A stretch of DNA of 9,947 nucleotides from UBA2040 sp047637535. Its GTDB lineage: Bacteria; Bacteroidota; Bacteroidia; Flavobacteriales_D; Crocinitomicaceae. The DNA is taken from the NCBI GenBank assembly GCA_047637535.1, contig JBLIKY010000079.1, positions 1 through 9,947 of the forward strand, given 5' to 3'. The position numbers and the translations under genes are program-made. The number at the start of each line of letters is the position of its first letter. Within the stretch, counting starts at the first letter, position 1. The notes under the pieces are model-generated. The model did not search any database, was not told where the DNA came from, and was given only the letters and a program-made list of their open reading frames with translations. Shown here in pieces: positions 1 to 6,923 of this stretch.

Positions 1-548
1 ATGAAGGTGAAATTTACTCTGATAAAATCATTTCAATAAAAACATTTAAGCTTAAACATAAAATTAATACTCACGGTTTTTGTTTTGAAGAAAAGCCGAA
101 ACCTCGACACTTGTTAGGTGACAAGTTTAAAGAGAGCGGATTGAGCATTGCGCATATTCCAAAGCTAAAAGCTGGGAAAGATGTGAAGGATGAAAACGGG
201 AAGATTATATCTTATTTGGACTATACCAACGAACCAGAAAAGTCGTATTCTTACGCCTTTTGTTCAGACACCGCCTATTCAGAAAACATCCTTCAACACA
301 TCCAAAATGTCGACGTTTTGTACCACGAGGCAACCTTTATCCAAAAGGAGGAAGAACGCGCACATAAAACCAAGCATTCTACCGCAAAAGAAGCCGCTAC
401 AATTGCTTGTAAAGCCAATGTGGGGAAATTGTACATGGGACACATGAGCGCGCGTTACAATAATCCTAAGCAACATTTAAAAGAAGCGAATGCTATTTTT
501 GAAAATTCCTTTATGGCGATTGAAGGTGAGGTAGTAAAGCTTAATTAG
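1..548 (+). CDS. rnz: Ribonuclease Z (tRNA 3'-processing endonuclease), C-terminal part
   Basis: This gene is cut by the left edge. The reading frame is open from base 3, giving 181 residues before the TAG at 546-548; the TTG at 111 is internal, not a start. RNase Z is a metallo-beta-lactamase-fold zinc enzyme that removes 3' trailers from tRNA precursors in the cytoplasm. Visible family features are the HGFCFEEKPKPRHL stretch (about 72-113), IPKLKAGKDV followed by a short linker, SDTAYSE with the metal-binding Asp at 267-269, YHEATF (about 321-338), the KHSTAKEAA motif with His at 375-377, and GHMSARY with the metal-ligand His at 441-443. The order and spacing match the second half of bacterial RNase Z (usually about 300 residues), so the N-terminal HxHxDH site should lie just left of the window. 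The gene converges on ftsK and the two stop codons overlap. Identification is firm; the length of the missing part is inferred. Confidence 0.95.
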   Translation, partial: EGEIYSDKIISIKTFKLKHKINTHGFCFEEKPKPRHLLGDKFKESGLSIAHIPKLKAGKDVKDENGKIISYLDYTNEPEKSYSYAFCSDTAYSENILQHIQNVDVLYHEATFIQKEEERAHKTKHSTAKEAATIACKANVGKLYMGHMSARYNNPKQHLKEANAIFENSFMAIEGEVVKLN

Positions 549-3052
549 ACAATTCCTTTAGAGGCCAATAGGGCATCTAATGCTGTTTCATCAGCATACA
601 AAACATCTCGAGCTTTTGAACCTTGGAACGGACCTATAATTCCGAATCCTTCAAGTTGATCGATGATTCTACCTGCTCGGTTATAACCTAGCTTTAACTT
701 TCTTTGAAGCAATGATGCCGAGCCTTGCTGATGCAGTACGATAACTCTTGCGGCATCTGCAAATAAAGCATCAATCTCATTGACATCAACGTCTCCATTG
801 TTTTCTGCACTTTCACCAACATATTCCGGTAAAATCATCGCGTCTGGATAACCTCTTTGGTCGCCAATGAAATCACAAATCGCTTCAACTTCTGGCGTAT
901 CGACGAAACCACATTGTAGACGTTTCATGTCCTGACCTGTAGAAATCAACATGTCACCACGACCAATTAATTGATCGGCTCCCGAAGCATCGAGTATAGT
1001 TCGCGAATCGATTTTAGATAAAACCCTAAAGGCTATCCTCGCTGGGAAGTTGGCTTTAATCATACCTGTAATTACATTTACAGATGGTCTTTGTGTCGCA
1101 ACGATGAGGTGAATACCTACCGCCCTTGCCAATTGAGCTATACGTGCGATTGGATGTTCGACCTCTTTACCAGCTGTCATTATCAAATCGGCGAACTCAT
1201 CAATCAAAACCACGATGTAAGGCAAATATTTATGCCCGTTTTCAGGGTTTAATTTACGAGCGATAAATTTAGTGTTGTATTCTTTAATTGTACGTGTTTG
1301 GGCTGTTTTAAGAAGGTCGTAACGATCATCCATTTCAATACAAAGCGAATTAAGTGTATTGACTACCTTACTTGTGTCTGTGATAATTGCATCCTCTTCA
1401 CCTGGTAATTTTGCTAAGAAATGACGTTCGATCTTGTTGTAAAGAGTCAATTCAACTTTCTTAGGGTCAACCAAAACAAATTTAACCTGTGATGGGTGTT
1501 TTTTATAGAGAATAGAAACCAAGATGGCATTTAACCCAACGGACTTACCTTGACCTGTCGCACCTGCTACTAACAAGTGAGGCATCTTGGTTAAGTCAAA
1601 CATAAAAGTTTCGTTGGTGATCGTTTTACCCATCACAATAGGAAGCTCCATGTCTGAATTTTGAAATTTCTCAGAGGCAATTAGGGCCCTCATCGATACC
1701 ATTTCTGGTTTTGAATTCGGTACTTCAATACCAATGGTTCCCTTTCCCGGTATTGGTGCAATGATACGTATCCCCAAAGCACTCAAGCTAAGTGCGATAT
1801 CGTCTTCTAGATTCTTGATTTTTGAAATTCTTACTCCAGGAGCTGGGACGATTTCATATAAAGTAACAGTCGGACCAACGGTCGCCTTTATTTTAGCAAT
1901 ATCAATTTTGTAATTGGATAAAGTTTCGACAATTCGATTTTTGTTTTCTTCGAGTTCGTCTTTGTCAACGTTTATACCGCCCGAACCAAAGTCCTTAAGT
2001 AAGTCAATAGACGGTAAGACATAACTAGATAAATCTAGAGTTGGATCGTAATCACCAAATTCTTTTTGCAAATCATTGATTTCCCCTTTCGATAATTCTT
2101 CGTCATTTTCAGGGACTTCAACATCTAGTTTTTCGGTGGCTGATTCTTCTTCAATTGGGACTTCAATTTCAAAATTATCATCAGACACGGGACTTCCTTT
2201 TTTAATGGGTTGGTCAAAATCTTCGTCGTCTTCGTCAAAAGAAATTACATCTGCTTCTTCGTCTTTTTTAATTTGATCTGGAGCAATTGTGTTTACAACG
2301 TTTAAGTCCTCTTCAGACTTTACTAAACCAATACTTTCTTCATTCTCTTGGCTTTCTTCTTCTTCTCCTTCATCTCTTCTCCAAAATGCGATTCTGTCAT
2401 AAAATGCAGAAAAATCAGGGTTGTACATTACCAAAACAATAAGGTAGAGAAATACGAATATGAAAAGGAAGGTACCGAATCCACCAATGGTCATCGTCAG
2501 CCATTCGTTGATGTAAAATCCAAACGCACCACCAATGTAATTTGGAAAACTACTGAAATATCCCAAGAAAATGGAGGACCAAACCATGAAGATTAATGCA
2601 GAATTGATTGCCGTTTTTAAAGGCAAAAGGCGAATGTTAAAAAGGACTTTAAAGCCGAGTAAAGTAAAGATGAAGCTAATCGCTATAGAGGATAATCCAA
2701 AGCAACGGAAATAAAGTAAGTGAGATATCCAGGCTCCAACGCGACCTAGCCAATTTTGTACAGGAGCTGCATTTTCTGCAAATACAAATCCAAAGAAATT
2801 TTGATTCATGACCAAATTCTGGTCAGCTTTCCATGTTGCGATGTACGAAATACAGGCAATAAAACAATATACAGCCGTAAAAAGCAAGAGGATTCCAGTC
2901 GTGTTTTTGATTTTTTTCTTTCGGCTTGGAGAAGCAGAAGTACTCGAATCTTTGGACGTAGAAGAAGCTTTCTTTTTCGCTTTGGCCTTCTTAGTCGTTG
3001 ATCCCGACTTTTTTGGCGAACTCTTATCTATTATTTCGTTATCAAAACTCAT
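545..3052 (-). CDS. ftsK: DNA translocase FtsK/SpoIIIE
   Basis: An 835-residue septum-anchored, ATP-driven DNA pump that clears chromosome termini during division. The N-terminus (1-50) is a Lys/Ser-rich cytoplasmic tail. About four membrane segments follow, near residues 52-72, 119-137, 146-168 and 190-210. A strongly acidic low-complexity linker covers about 227-330. The alpha/beta motor domain has Walker A GATGQGKS at 497-504, VLVDPKK at 526-532, Walker B VLIDEFADL at 615-623 and VATQRPS at 651-657. The C-terminal winged-helix gamma domain, which reads oriented DNA sequences in the family, is at about 760-818 (DALFADAARVIVLHQQGSAS and onward). The linker is much shorter than in E. coli FtsK (about 1330 aa) and nearer the compact SpoIIIE-like form. 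The ATG at 3050-3052 gives a typical N-terminus; no strong Shine-Dalgarno precedes it. The gene lies 81 bp downstream of the DUF4412-like gene on the same strand and may be cotranscribed with it. The call is secure. Confidence 0.97.
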   Translation of the reverse strand: MSFDNEIIDKSSPKKSGSTTKKAKAKKKASSTSKDSSTSASPSRKKKIKNTTGILLLFTAVYCFIACISYIATWKADQNLVMNQNFFGFVFAENAAPVQNWLGRVGAWISHLLYFRCFGLSSIAISFIFTLLGFKVLFNIRLLPLKTAINSALIFMVWSSIFLGYFSSFPNYIGGAFGFYINEWLTMTIGGFGTFLFIFVFLYLIVLVMYNPDFSAFYDRIAFWRRDEGEEEESQENEESIGLVKSEEDLNVVNTIAPDQIKKDEEADVISFDEDDEDFDQPIKKGSPVSDDNFEIEVPIEEESATEKLDVEVPENDEELSKGEINDLQKEFGDYDPTLDLSSYVLPSIDLLKDFGSGGINVDKDELEENKNRIVETLSNYKIDIAKIKATVGPTVTLYEIVPAPGVRISKIKNLEDDIALSLSALGIRIIAPIPGKGTIGIEVPNSKPEMVSMRALIASEKFQNSDMELPIVMGKTITNETFMFDLTKMPHLLVAGATGQGKSVGLNAILVSILYKKHPSQVKFVLVDPKKVELTLYNKIERHFLAKLPGEEDAIITDTSKVVNTLNSLCIEMDDRYDLLKTAQTRTIKEYNTKFIARKLNPENGHKYLPYIVVLIDEFADLIMTAGKEVEHPIARIAQLARAVGIHLIVATQRPSVNVITGMIKANFPARIAFRVLSKIDSRTILDASGADQLIGRGDMLISTGQDMKRLQCGFVDTPEVEAICDFIGDQRGYPDAMILPEYVGESAENNGDVDVNEIDALFADAARVIVLHQQGSASLLQRKLKLGYNRAGRIIDQLEGFGIIGPFQGSKARDVLYADETALDALLASKGIV

Positions 3053-3133
3053 TATTTCCCTATATCTAACGAAGATACTGACTTATGTATTGCAAGAAGA
3101 GGTGCTAGAGTCCTTTTAATAAACAGTGGTCTG

Positions 3134-3811
3134 TTAGTTGTCAGATTGCTTCATTTGGTCAACAAACTCATTAAAGGTAACTCTTTTGTAATCAGAGGGT
3201 ATGCCAAAGTTGTCTCTGTGGATTGACATGCGCTCAATGGATATTAATTCGTATCTCATTAGTCCGTCTGCTGAGGATAAATAATACTCCAACGGCAACC
3301 CTTTTATTCCGTCGTATATATTCAATATTTCGGGTCTAATTTTAGTGGAATAATAAACCTCTTTTTCTGCTTTTAAATCGTCTCGGAAAACAATGGCTTT
3401 CTTTGTCTTTTCTCCTAAGATTTTCTTTCGTTTGCACTTGTGTTTTATGACGTATGGCCTAACTTCTGTTGTGTCGTTCGTTAAGTCGGTTTTAATAGCA
3501 AATTTACGTTCACCAAGATCAAGTAGCATATAAGATTTATTCAATGCCATATGTCTTATCGTAGTCTGCAAGCCTAGTTGGTCGTTCATTATTTCAATTC
3601 TGACCATAGTATCATTCGTGTAAATCGTCATATTTCTATCTGGAATCATATCGGTAAAGGAAGTGTCGACTACTGAAACTCGATAGATTAATTTCCCTTC
3701 GAATGGAGTTTGGGCCAGAGGTGTATTGTTTGCTATAATTGAGATTAAAACCAGAATCAACAAATAAACCGGAAATCCTTTTTTTAGTATGTTATACTTA
3801 TAAATTTTCAT
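3134..3811 (-). CDS. Secreted DUF4412/LolA-like protein of unknown function
   Basis: The protein has 225 residues from the ATG at 3809-3811. A TTG one codon upstream would only add a single residue, so the ATG is preferred. The N-terminus is a signal peptide: basic KYNILKK, a hydrophobic core VYLLILVLISIIA, and a likely cleavage after PLAQ near residue 34. I see no lipobox cysteine. The mature part starts FEGKLIYRVSV and continues with alternating polar and hydrophobic strands (NMTIYTNDTMVRIEI, KSYMLLDLGERKFAIKTD), then a KCKRKKILGEKTKKAIVF stretch. This pattern resembles the DUF4412 group of periplasmic beta-rich proteins, distantly related to the LolA fold, but that assignment is from memory. 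It lies 81 bp upstream of ftsK on the same strand. In many Bacteroidota the ftsK neighbour is the lipoprotein carrier lolA, so an envelope role is plausible but unproven. Gene reality is confident; function is not. Confidence 0.82.
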   Translation of the reverse strand: MKIYKYNILKKGFPVYLLILVLISIIANNTPLAQTPFEGKLIYRVSVVDTSFTDMIPDRNMTIYTNDTMVRIEIMNDQLGLQTTIRHMALNKSYMLLDLGERKFAIKTDLTNDTTEVRPYVIKHKCKRKKILGEKTKKAIVFRDDLKAEKEVYYSTKIRPEILNIYDGIKGLPLEYYLSSADGLMRYELISIERMSIHRDNFGIPSDYKRVTFNEFVDQMKQSDN

Positions 3812-3947
3812 CAAAATAAATCGTTTTTATTATTAACGAGTTTTGTTTTGATTTGTTACTAATTGTTGAGAACTCATATTATTCTTCTTTGATTCTTCAA
3901 GTGAAACTATTGAGTTTATATTACTTTTACCATGCAAGAAAATCCAT
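3812..3947. promoter_or_regulatory. Divergent intergenic region between the DUF4412-like gene and arginase
   Basis: This 136-bp, very AT-rich spacer separates two divergently transcribed genes, so promoters for both units (DUF4412-like and possibly ftsK on minus; arginase-argS on plus) are expected here. I searched both strands for the Bacteroidota -33 TTTG and -7 TAnnTTTG elements. I found only partial matches with poor spacing, for example TTTG at 3888-3891 and TACTTTTA near 3922 on plus. No convincing operator or attenuator hairpin was seen. A 10-codon reading frame, ATG at 3932 to TAG at 3962-3964, overlaps the arginase start. The regulatory role is inferred from gene layout. Confidence 0.5.
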
Positions 3948-4895
3948 ATGAAAAGAAAGGTTAGAATAGTAATAAACAAATCTGAAATAACAGCAGGAAC
4001 CAGAGGTGCCTCTTTAGGTCCTGAAGCAATCATGACAGCTGCAAGAACAGCTAAGGATAGCTTTTTTGTGAATTACCCTCCTCGCTTTATTAAAGACCAG
4101 AATCACGCAATTGACGGTTCGTACAGACATAATCACGCAATTAGGATAGAGTTTCTTGAAAAAGTTATGGATACTTTGGTTGATGAAATTTCTCAAGTGT
4201 ACAAAGAAGGCGAGTTTCCGCTTGTTTTGGCAGGTGATCACGGTTCGGCTGCTGGTACCATTGCGGGGATAAAAAGTAATTATATCCACGAAAAATTAGG
4301 AGTAGTTTGGATTGATGCCCACGGTGATTTACATACACCATATACAACACCAACTGGTAATATGCACGGTATGCCTTTGGCAATTGCATTGGCCGATGAT
4401 AATTTGGATTGTAAAATCAATGATGTTGATGCAAATTCAGAAACTGCTTGGCAAAGACTTAAGGACAAGGGACATGCGGGTGCTAAGATGACGCCTGAAA
4501 ATCTTAAATTCATCGGATTAAGAGATACTGAAGAACAAGAAGATTATCTAATTAAGAAGCATAATATAAGAAACGTTAAAGTCCAAGAATTAAGAGATAA
4601 AACCTTTTCTGGATTGAAAGAAGAGTTTCAAACTTGGATAGATAGTCTTGACATACTTTATGTGTCTTTCGATGTTGACTCAATGGACCCGGATGTTGTC
4701 TCATACGGAACAGGAACACCTGTTAAAAACGGAATCACGCCGACTGAAGCACTTGAAATGTTGACTTTTTTCGCAAAACAGCCTAAATTAGTTTGTCTTG
4801 AAATAGTTGAGGTTAATCCTTGTCTAGATAATAAAACAAACAAAATGGCACAAACGACCTTTGAAATCCTTAAAAAAACGGTCGAAAACCTTTAG
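3948..4895 (+). CDS. Arginase (ureohydrolase family)
   Basis: A 315-residue manganese enzyme predicted to hydrolyse L-arginine to L-ornithine and urea in the cytoplasm. The metal-site motifs are complete. GDHGSAAG (96-103) carries His98. DAHGD (123-127) carries Asp123, His125 and Asp127. SFDVDSMDP (240-248) carries Asp242 and Asp244. GNMHGMPLA (137-145) has the substrate-loop His140 equivalent, and LEIVEVNP (284-291) has the Glu288 equivalent of human arginase I Glu277. The GNxHGMP loop and the EVNP motif favour arginase over agmatinase or formimidoylglutamase, though substrate cannot be proven by sequence. The start KRKVRIVINKSEITAGTRGA fits the family and no in-frame ATG lies upstream. It is the first gene of a pair with argS, 3 bp apart, so the two are probably cotranscribed. 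A 12-bp exact repeat is embedded near residues 52-65. The gene symbol is left empty because arginase naming varies (rocF/arg). Confidence 0.92.
   Translation: MKRKVRIVINKSEITAGTRGASLGPEAIMTAARTAKDSFFVNYPPRFIKDQNHAIDGSYRHNHAIRIEFLEKVMDTLVDEISQVYKEGEFPLVLAGDHGSAAGTIAGIKSNYIHEKLGVVWIDAHGDLHTPYTTPTGNMHGMPLAIALADDNLDCKINDVDANSETAWQRLKDKGHAGAKMTPENLKFIGLRDTEEQEDYLIKKHNIRNVKVQELRDKTFSGLKEEFQTWIDSLDILYVSFDVDSMDPDVVSYGTGTPVKNGITPTEALEMLTFFAKQPKLVCLEIVEVNPCLDNKTNKMAQTTFEILKKTVENL
4101..4142 (+). repeat. 12-bp direct repeat inside arginase, 30-bp period
   Basis: The 12 bases AATCACGCAATT occur exactly at 4101-4112 and 4131-4142. The period is 30 bp, so the copies are in frame, and both encode NHAI (residues 52-55 and 62-65: NHAIDGSYRH then NHAIR). 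The bases between the two copies are not repeated. The segment lies on the variable N-terminal surface region of the enzyme, away from the metal motifs. It could be the trace of a short in-frame duplication or a coincidence of codon choice. Confidence 0.85.
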
Positions 4896-4898
4896 AAA

Positions 4899-6794
4899 AT
4901 GGAAAAACAAATTCAAAATTTAATTGTGGAACACCAGATGGAGTTGTTCTCACAGAATGTTGATAGTCAGTTAATCCAATTCCAAAAAACAAGAAAAGAC
5001 GTCGAAGGCGATTTTACCTTGGTGCTTTTCCCTTTCGTAAAACTATGTGGAGTAGCTCCAAAAGTGATAGGTGAGAAAATTGCTGCGTTGATTGAAAATA
5101 AAATTGAAGCCGTTGAAAAATGCATTATCGTCGGTGGATTCTTAAATGTAATCGCAAATAGCAAATATTGGCTACAGGTTTTTGAGGAGATCAATGCAGA
5201 CAAGAACTATGGTTTTGAAGAACCAGATTCTAAACCTTTGTTGATGGTTGAATATTCTTCACCAAACACAAATAAACCTCTTCATTTAGGACATTTAAGA
5301 AACAACTTTTTAGGTTATGCTGTCGCTGAGATTTTAAAGGCAAGTGGACACAAGGTAATTAAGACCCAAATAGTTAATGACCGAGGAATTCATATCTGTA
5401 AAAGTATGTTGGCTTGGCAAAAATTCTCTCCGTTAAATGAAAAAGGGGAGAAAGAAAGTCCGGCTAACACTGGAATTAAAGGCGATAAACTAGTTGGTAA
5501 ATACTACGTTGAATTTGATAAGAAATTTGTCGCTGAAGCCAAATCCATAATTAAAGAATGGGAAGCGGGTAAGTTTCAAAACGATTCTGAAGACACGAAG
5601 AATGAGTTTTTAAAATTTCAAGAAGCCAAAGAAGGTAAAGACGAAAAAACTCAAAAAGCACTTAATGCAAAAATATTAGATCTCGCAAAAAATCAAACTA
5701 CTTTGCTTCTTGAAGCAAAAGAAATGTTGGTGAAATGGGAGGCAAGGGACCCTCAAACTTACTTGCTTTGGTCAACGATGAACAGTTGGGTTTACGACGG
5801 TTTCGCCGTGACCTACAAGAGCATGGGGGTAGATTTTGACAAGATTTATCACGAATCAGATACTTACATCGTTGGAAAAGACCTTGTACTCGATGGCTTA
5901 AAATCAGGGGTGTTTTATAAGAAAGAAGATAACTCAGTTTGGATTGACCTTACCGACGAAGGCTTGGACGAGAAGTTAGTTCTTCGTGGTGACGGAACAG
6001 CCGTATACATGACCCAAGATTTAGGAACGGCTTTTGATCGATTTAGAGATTTTCCGGACTTGAATGGAATCGTTTATACGGTTGGTAACGAACAAGATTA
6101 CCATTTTCAAGTGTTGTTCTTGGTTCTTAAGAAACTAGGATTCGACTGGGCAAAATCTTGTCAACATTTGTCTTACGGAATGGTAGATTTACCTTCAGGT
6201 AAAATGAAATCTCGTGAAGGAACAGTCGTCGATGCAGATGATTTAATTGAAGAAATTGTAAGCAAAGCCAAAGAAGCGACGCTTGATAGAGGACATATTG
6301 AGGACATGAGTCCAAAAGAAGTGGATGAACTTTGTCAAACAATTGGACTCGGTGGATTAAAATACTATCTGTTGAAGGTTGATCCTAAAAAACGAATGAT
6401 GTTTAATCCGGAGGAGTCGATCGAACTCAATGGAAACACAGGTCCGTTTATCCAATATGCCTACGCAAGAATTCAATCCTTAATAAACAAGGTTGAAAAA
6501 ATTGATTACAAAGGGGTAAGCGATTTGCTTCCTGAGGAAATAGAGTTGATTAAAACGCTTTCTGATGCTCCTAATGTCCTACAAGAAGCAGTTAAGGGTT
6601 TGTCACCAGCACTTATTTCGAATTATTTGTATGAACTCGTAAAATCCTTCAATCATTTCTACCAAAATGTTTCCATCTTCAATGAAGAGGACATCAATAA
6701 GTTAAATTTCAGATTGTTGTTGAGCGAAAATGTAGGAAAATTGATCAAATCTTATTTTGCACTATTGGGAATTTCTGTCCCAGTAAAAATGTAG
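4899..6794 (+). CDS. argS: Arginyl-tRNA synthetase
   Basis: A class I aminoacyl-tRNA synthetase of 631 residues that charges tRNA-Arg with arginine using ATP. Residues 1-100 form the N-terminal tRNA-binding domain (TRKDVEGDFTLVLFPF at 31-46). The signature PLHLGHLRN at 127-135 contains the HIGH-type motif HLGH (129-132). The KMSKS-like loop is KMKSREGT at 435-442. From about 515 (GPFIQYAYARIQSL) runs the DALR anticodon-binding domain, ending in the typical GISVPVKM. The protein is longer than E. coli ArgRS (577 aa). Much of the excess is a charged, helical insertion at about 213-275, within which EAKSIIKEWEA resembles the canonical EAKEMLVKWEA at 272-282. The ATG lies 3 bp after the arginase stop, with no Shine-Dalgarno, so translation is probably coupled. 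A hairpin at 6861-6898 is a likely terminator. The identification is secure. Confidence 0.97.
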   Translation: MEKQIQNLIVEHQMELFSQNVDSQLIQFQKTRKDVEGDFTLVLFPFVKLCGVAPKVIGEKIAALIENKIEAVEKCIIVGGFLNVIANSKYWLQVFEEINADKNYGFEEPDSKPLLMVEYSSPNTNKPLHLGHLRNNFLGYAVAEILKASGHKVIKTQIVNDRGIHICKSMLAWQKFSPLNEKGEKESPANTGIKGDKLVGKYYVEFDKKFVAEAKSIIKEWEAGKFQNDSEDTKNEFLKFQEAKEGKDEKTQKALNAKILDLAKNQTTLLLEAKEMLVKWEARDPQTYLLWSTMNSWVYDGFAVTYKSMGVDFDKIYHESDTYIVGKDLVLDGLKSGVFYKKEDNSVWIDLTDEGLDEKLVLRGDGTAVYMTQDLGTAFDRFRDFPDLNGIVYTVGNEQDYHFQVLFLVLKKLGFDWAKSCQHLSYGMVDLPSGKMKSREGTVVDADDLIEEIVSKAKEATLDRGHIEDMSPKEVDELCQTIGLGGLKYYLLKVDPKKRMMFNPEESIELNGNTGPFIQYAYARIQSLINKVEKIDYKGVSDLLPEEIELIKTLSDAPNVLQEAVKGLSPALISNYLYELVKSFNHFYQNVSIFNEEDINKLNFRLLLSENVGKLIKSYFALLGISVPVKM

Positions 6795-6800
6795 TTTTTA

Positions 6801-6881
6801 GTCAACTTCGTAGACCAATTTCATGGTGATGGAAGCGGTTTTTTCACGCGAACTCGTATTAAAACTCCCGCCCCAAGAATA
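6801..6881 (-). pseudogene. Possible 3' remnant of a lost gene (27 codons), tentative
   Basis: On the minus strand a 27-codon open stretch is bounded upstream by a TAA (6882-6884) and ends with a TAA at 6798-6800, 3 bp beyond the argS stop. It reads SWGGSFNTSSREK, then TASITMKLVYEVD, before the stop. The alternating pattern at the end looks like the last strand of a real protein, and the tight abutment to argS resembles the rnz/ftsK junction. There is no start codon suitable for a full gene and no continuation that I could follow in other frames. Its upstream part overlaps the terminator hairpin. An open stretch this short is common by chance, so this is a weak call based on composition and position only. 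Confidence 0.2.
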
Positions 6882-6898
6882 TTATTCTTTGGAGTTTT
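6861..6898. terminator. Bidirectional rho-independent-like terminator between argS and the GT-C gene
   Basis: The segment begins AAAACTCCCGCC, continues CCAAGAATATTATTCTTTGG and ends AGTTTT. The inner stem pairs CCAAGAAT with ATTCTTTGG (one bulged base) around an ATT loop. The outer stem pairs AAAACT with AGTTTT, with unpaired bases on the 5' side. The arms supply an A-run on one side and a T-run on the other, so the hairpin could end transcripts from both directions. It sits 67 bp after the argS stop and 26 bp beyond the stop of the minus-strand membrane-protein gene, the expected place for a shared terminator of convergent genes. Confidence 0.6.
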
Positions 6899-6923
6899 GA
6901 CCAGTAATTTGGAAGTTTTAATA

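Noticed and set aside
111..548. RNase Z starting at the TTG at 111
   Set aside because: The frame is open to the left edge and the upstream residues (THGFCFEEKPKPRH) are typical RNase Z, so 111 is internal to a gene cut by the window.
2076..2276. Serine-rich plus-strand frame inside ftsK
   Set aside because: It is the complement of the acidic Glu/Asp linker of FtsK; repetitive GAA/GAT codons give Ser/Phe runs on the other strand.
3070..3077. TATCTTCG on the minus strand as a -7 element for ftsK
   Set aside because: It is one mismatch from TAnnTTTG, but the nearest upstream TTG is about 15 bp away rather than the expected 19 or more, so it is not a reliable promoter.
3122..3135. AACAG-TGGT-CTGTT hairpin at the end of the DUF4412-like gene
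   Set aside because: A 5-bp stem overlapping the stop codon, without a following T-run, is too weak to call a terminator.
3833..4033. Minus-strand 66-codon frame with a hydrophobic segment upstream of the DUF4412-like gene
   Set aside because: Half of it is antisense to the arginase N-terminus, where codon structure clearly favours the plus strand; the hydrophobic stretch is a by-product of AT-rich DNA.
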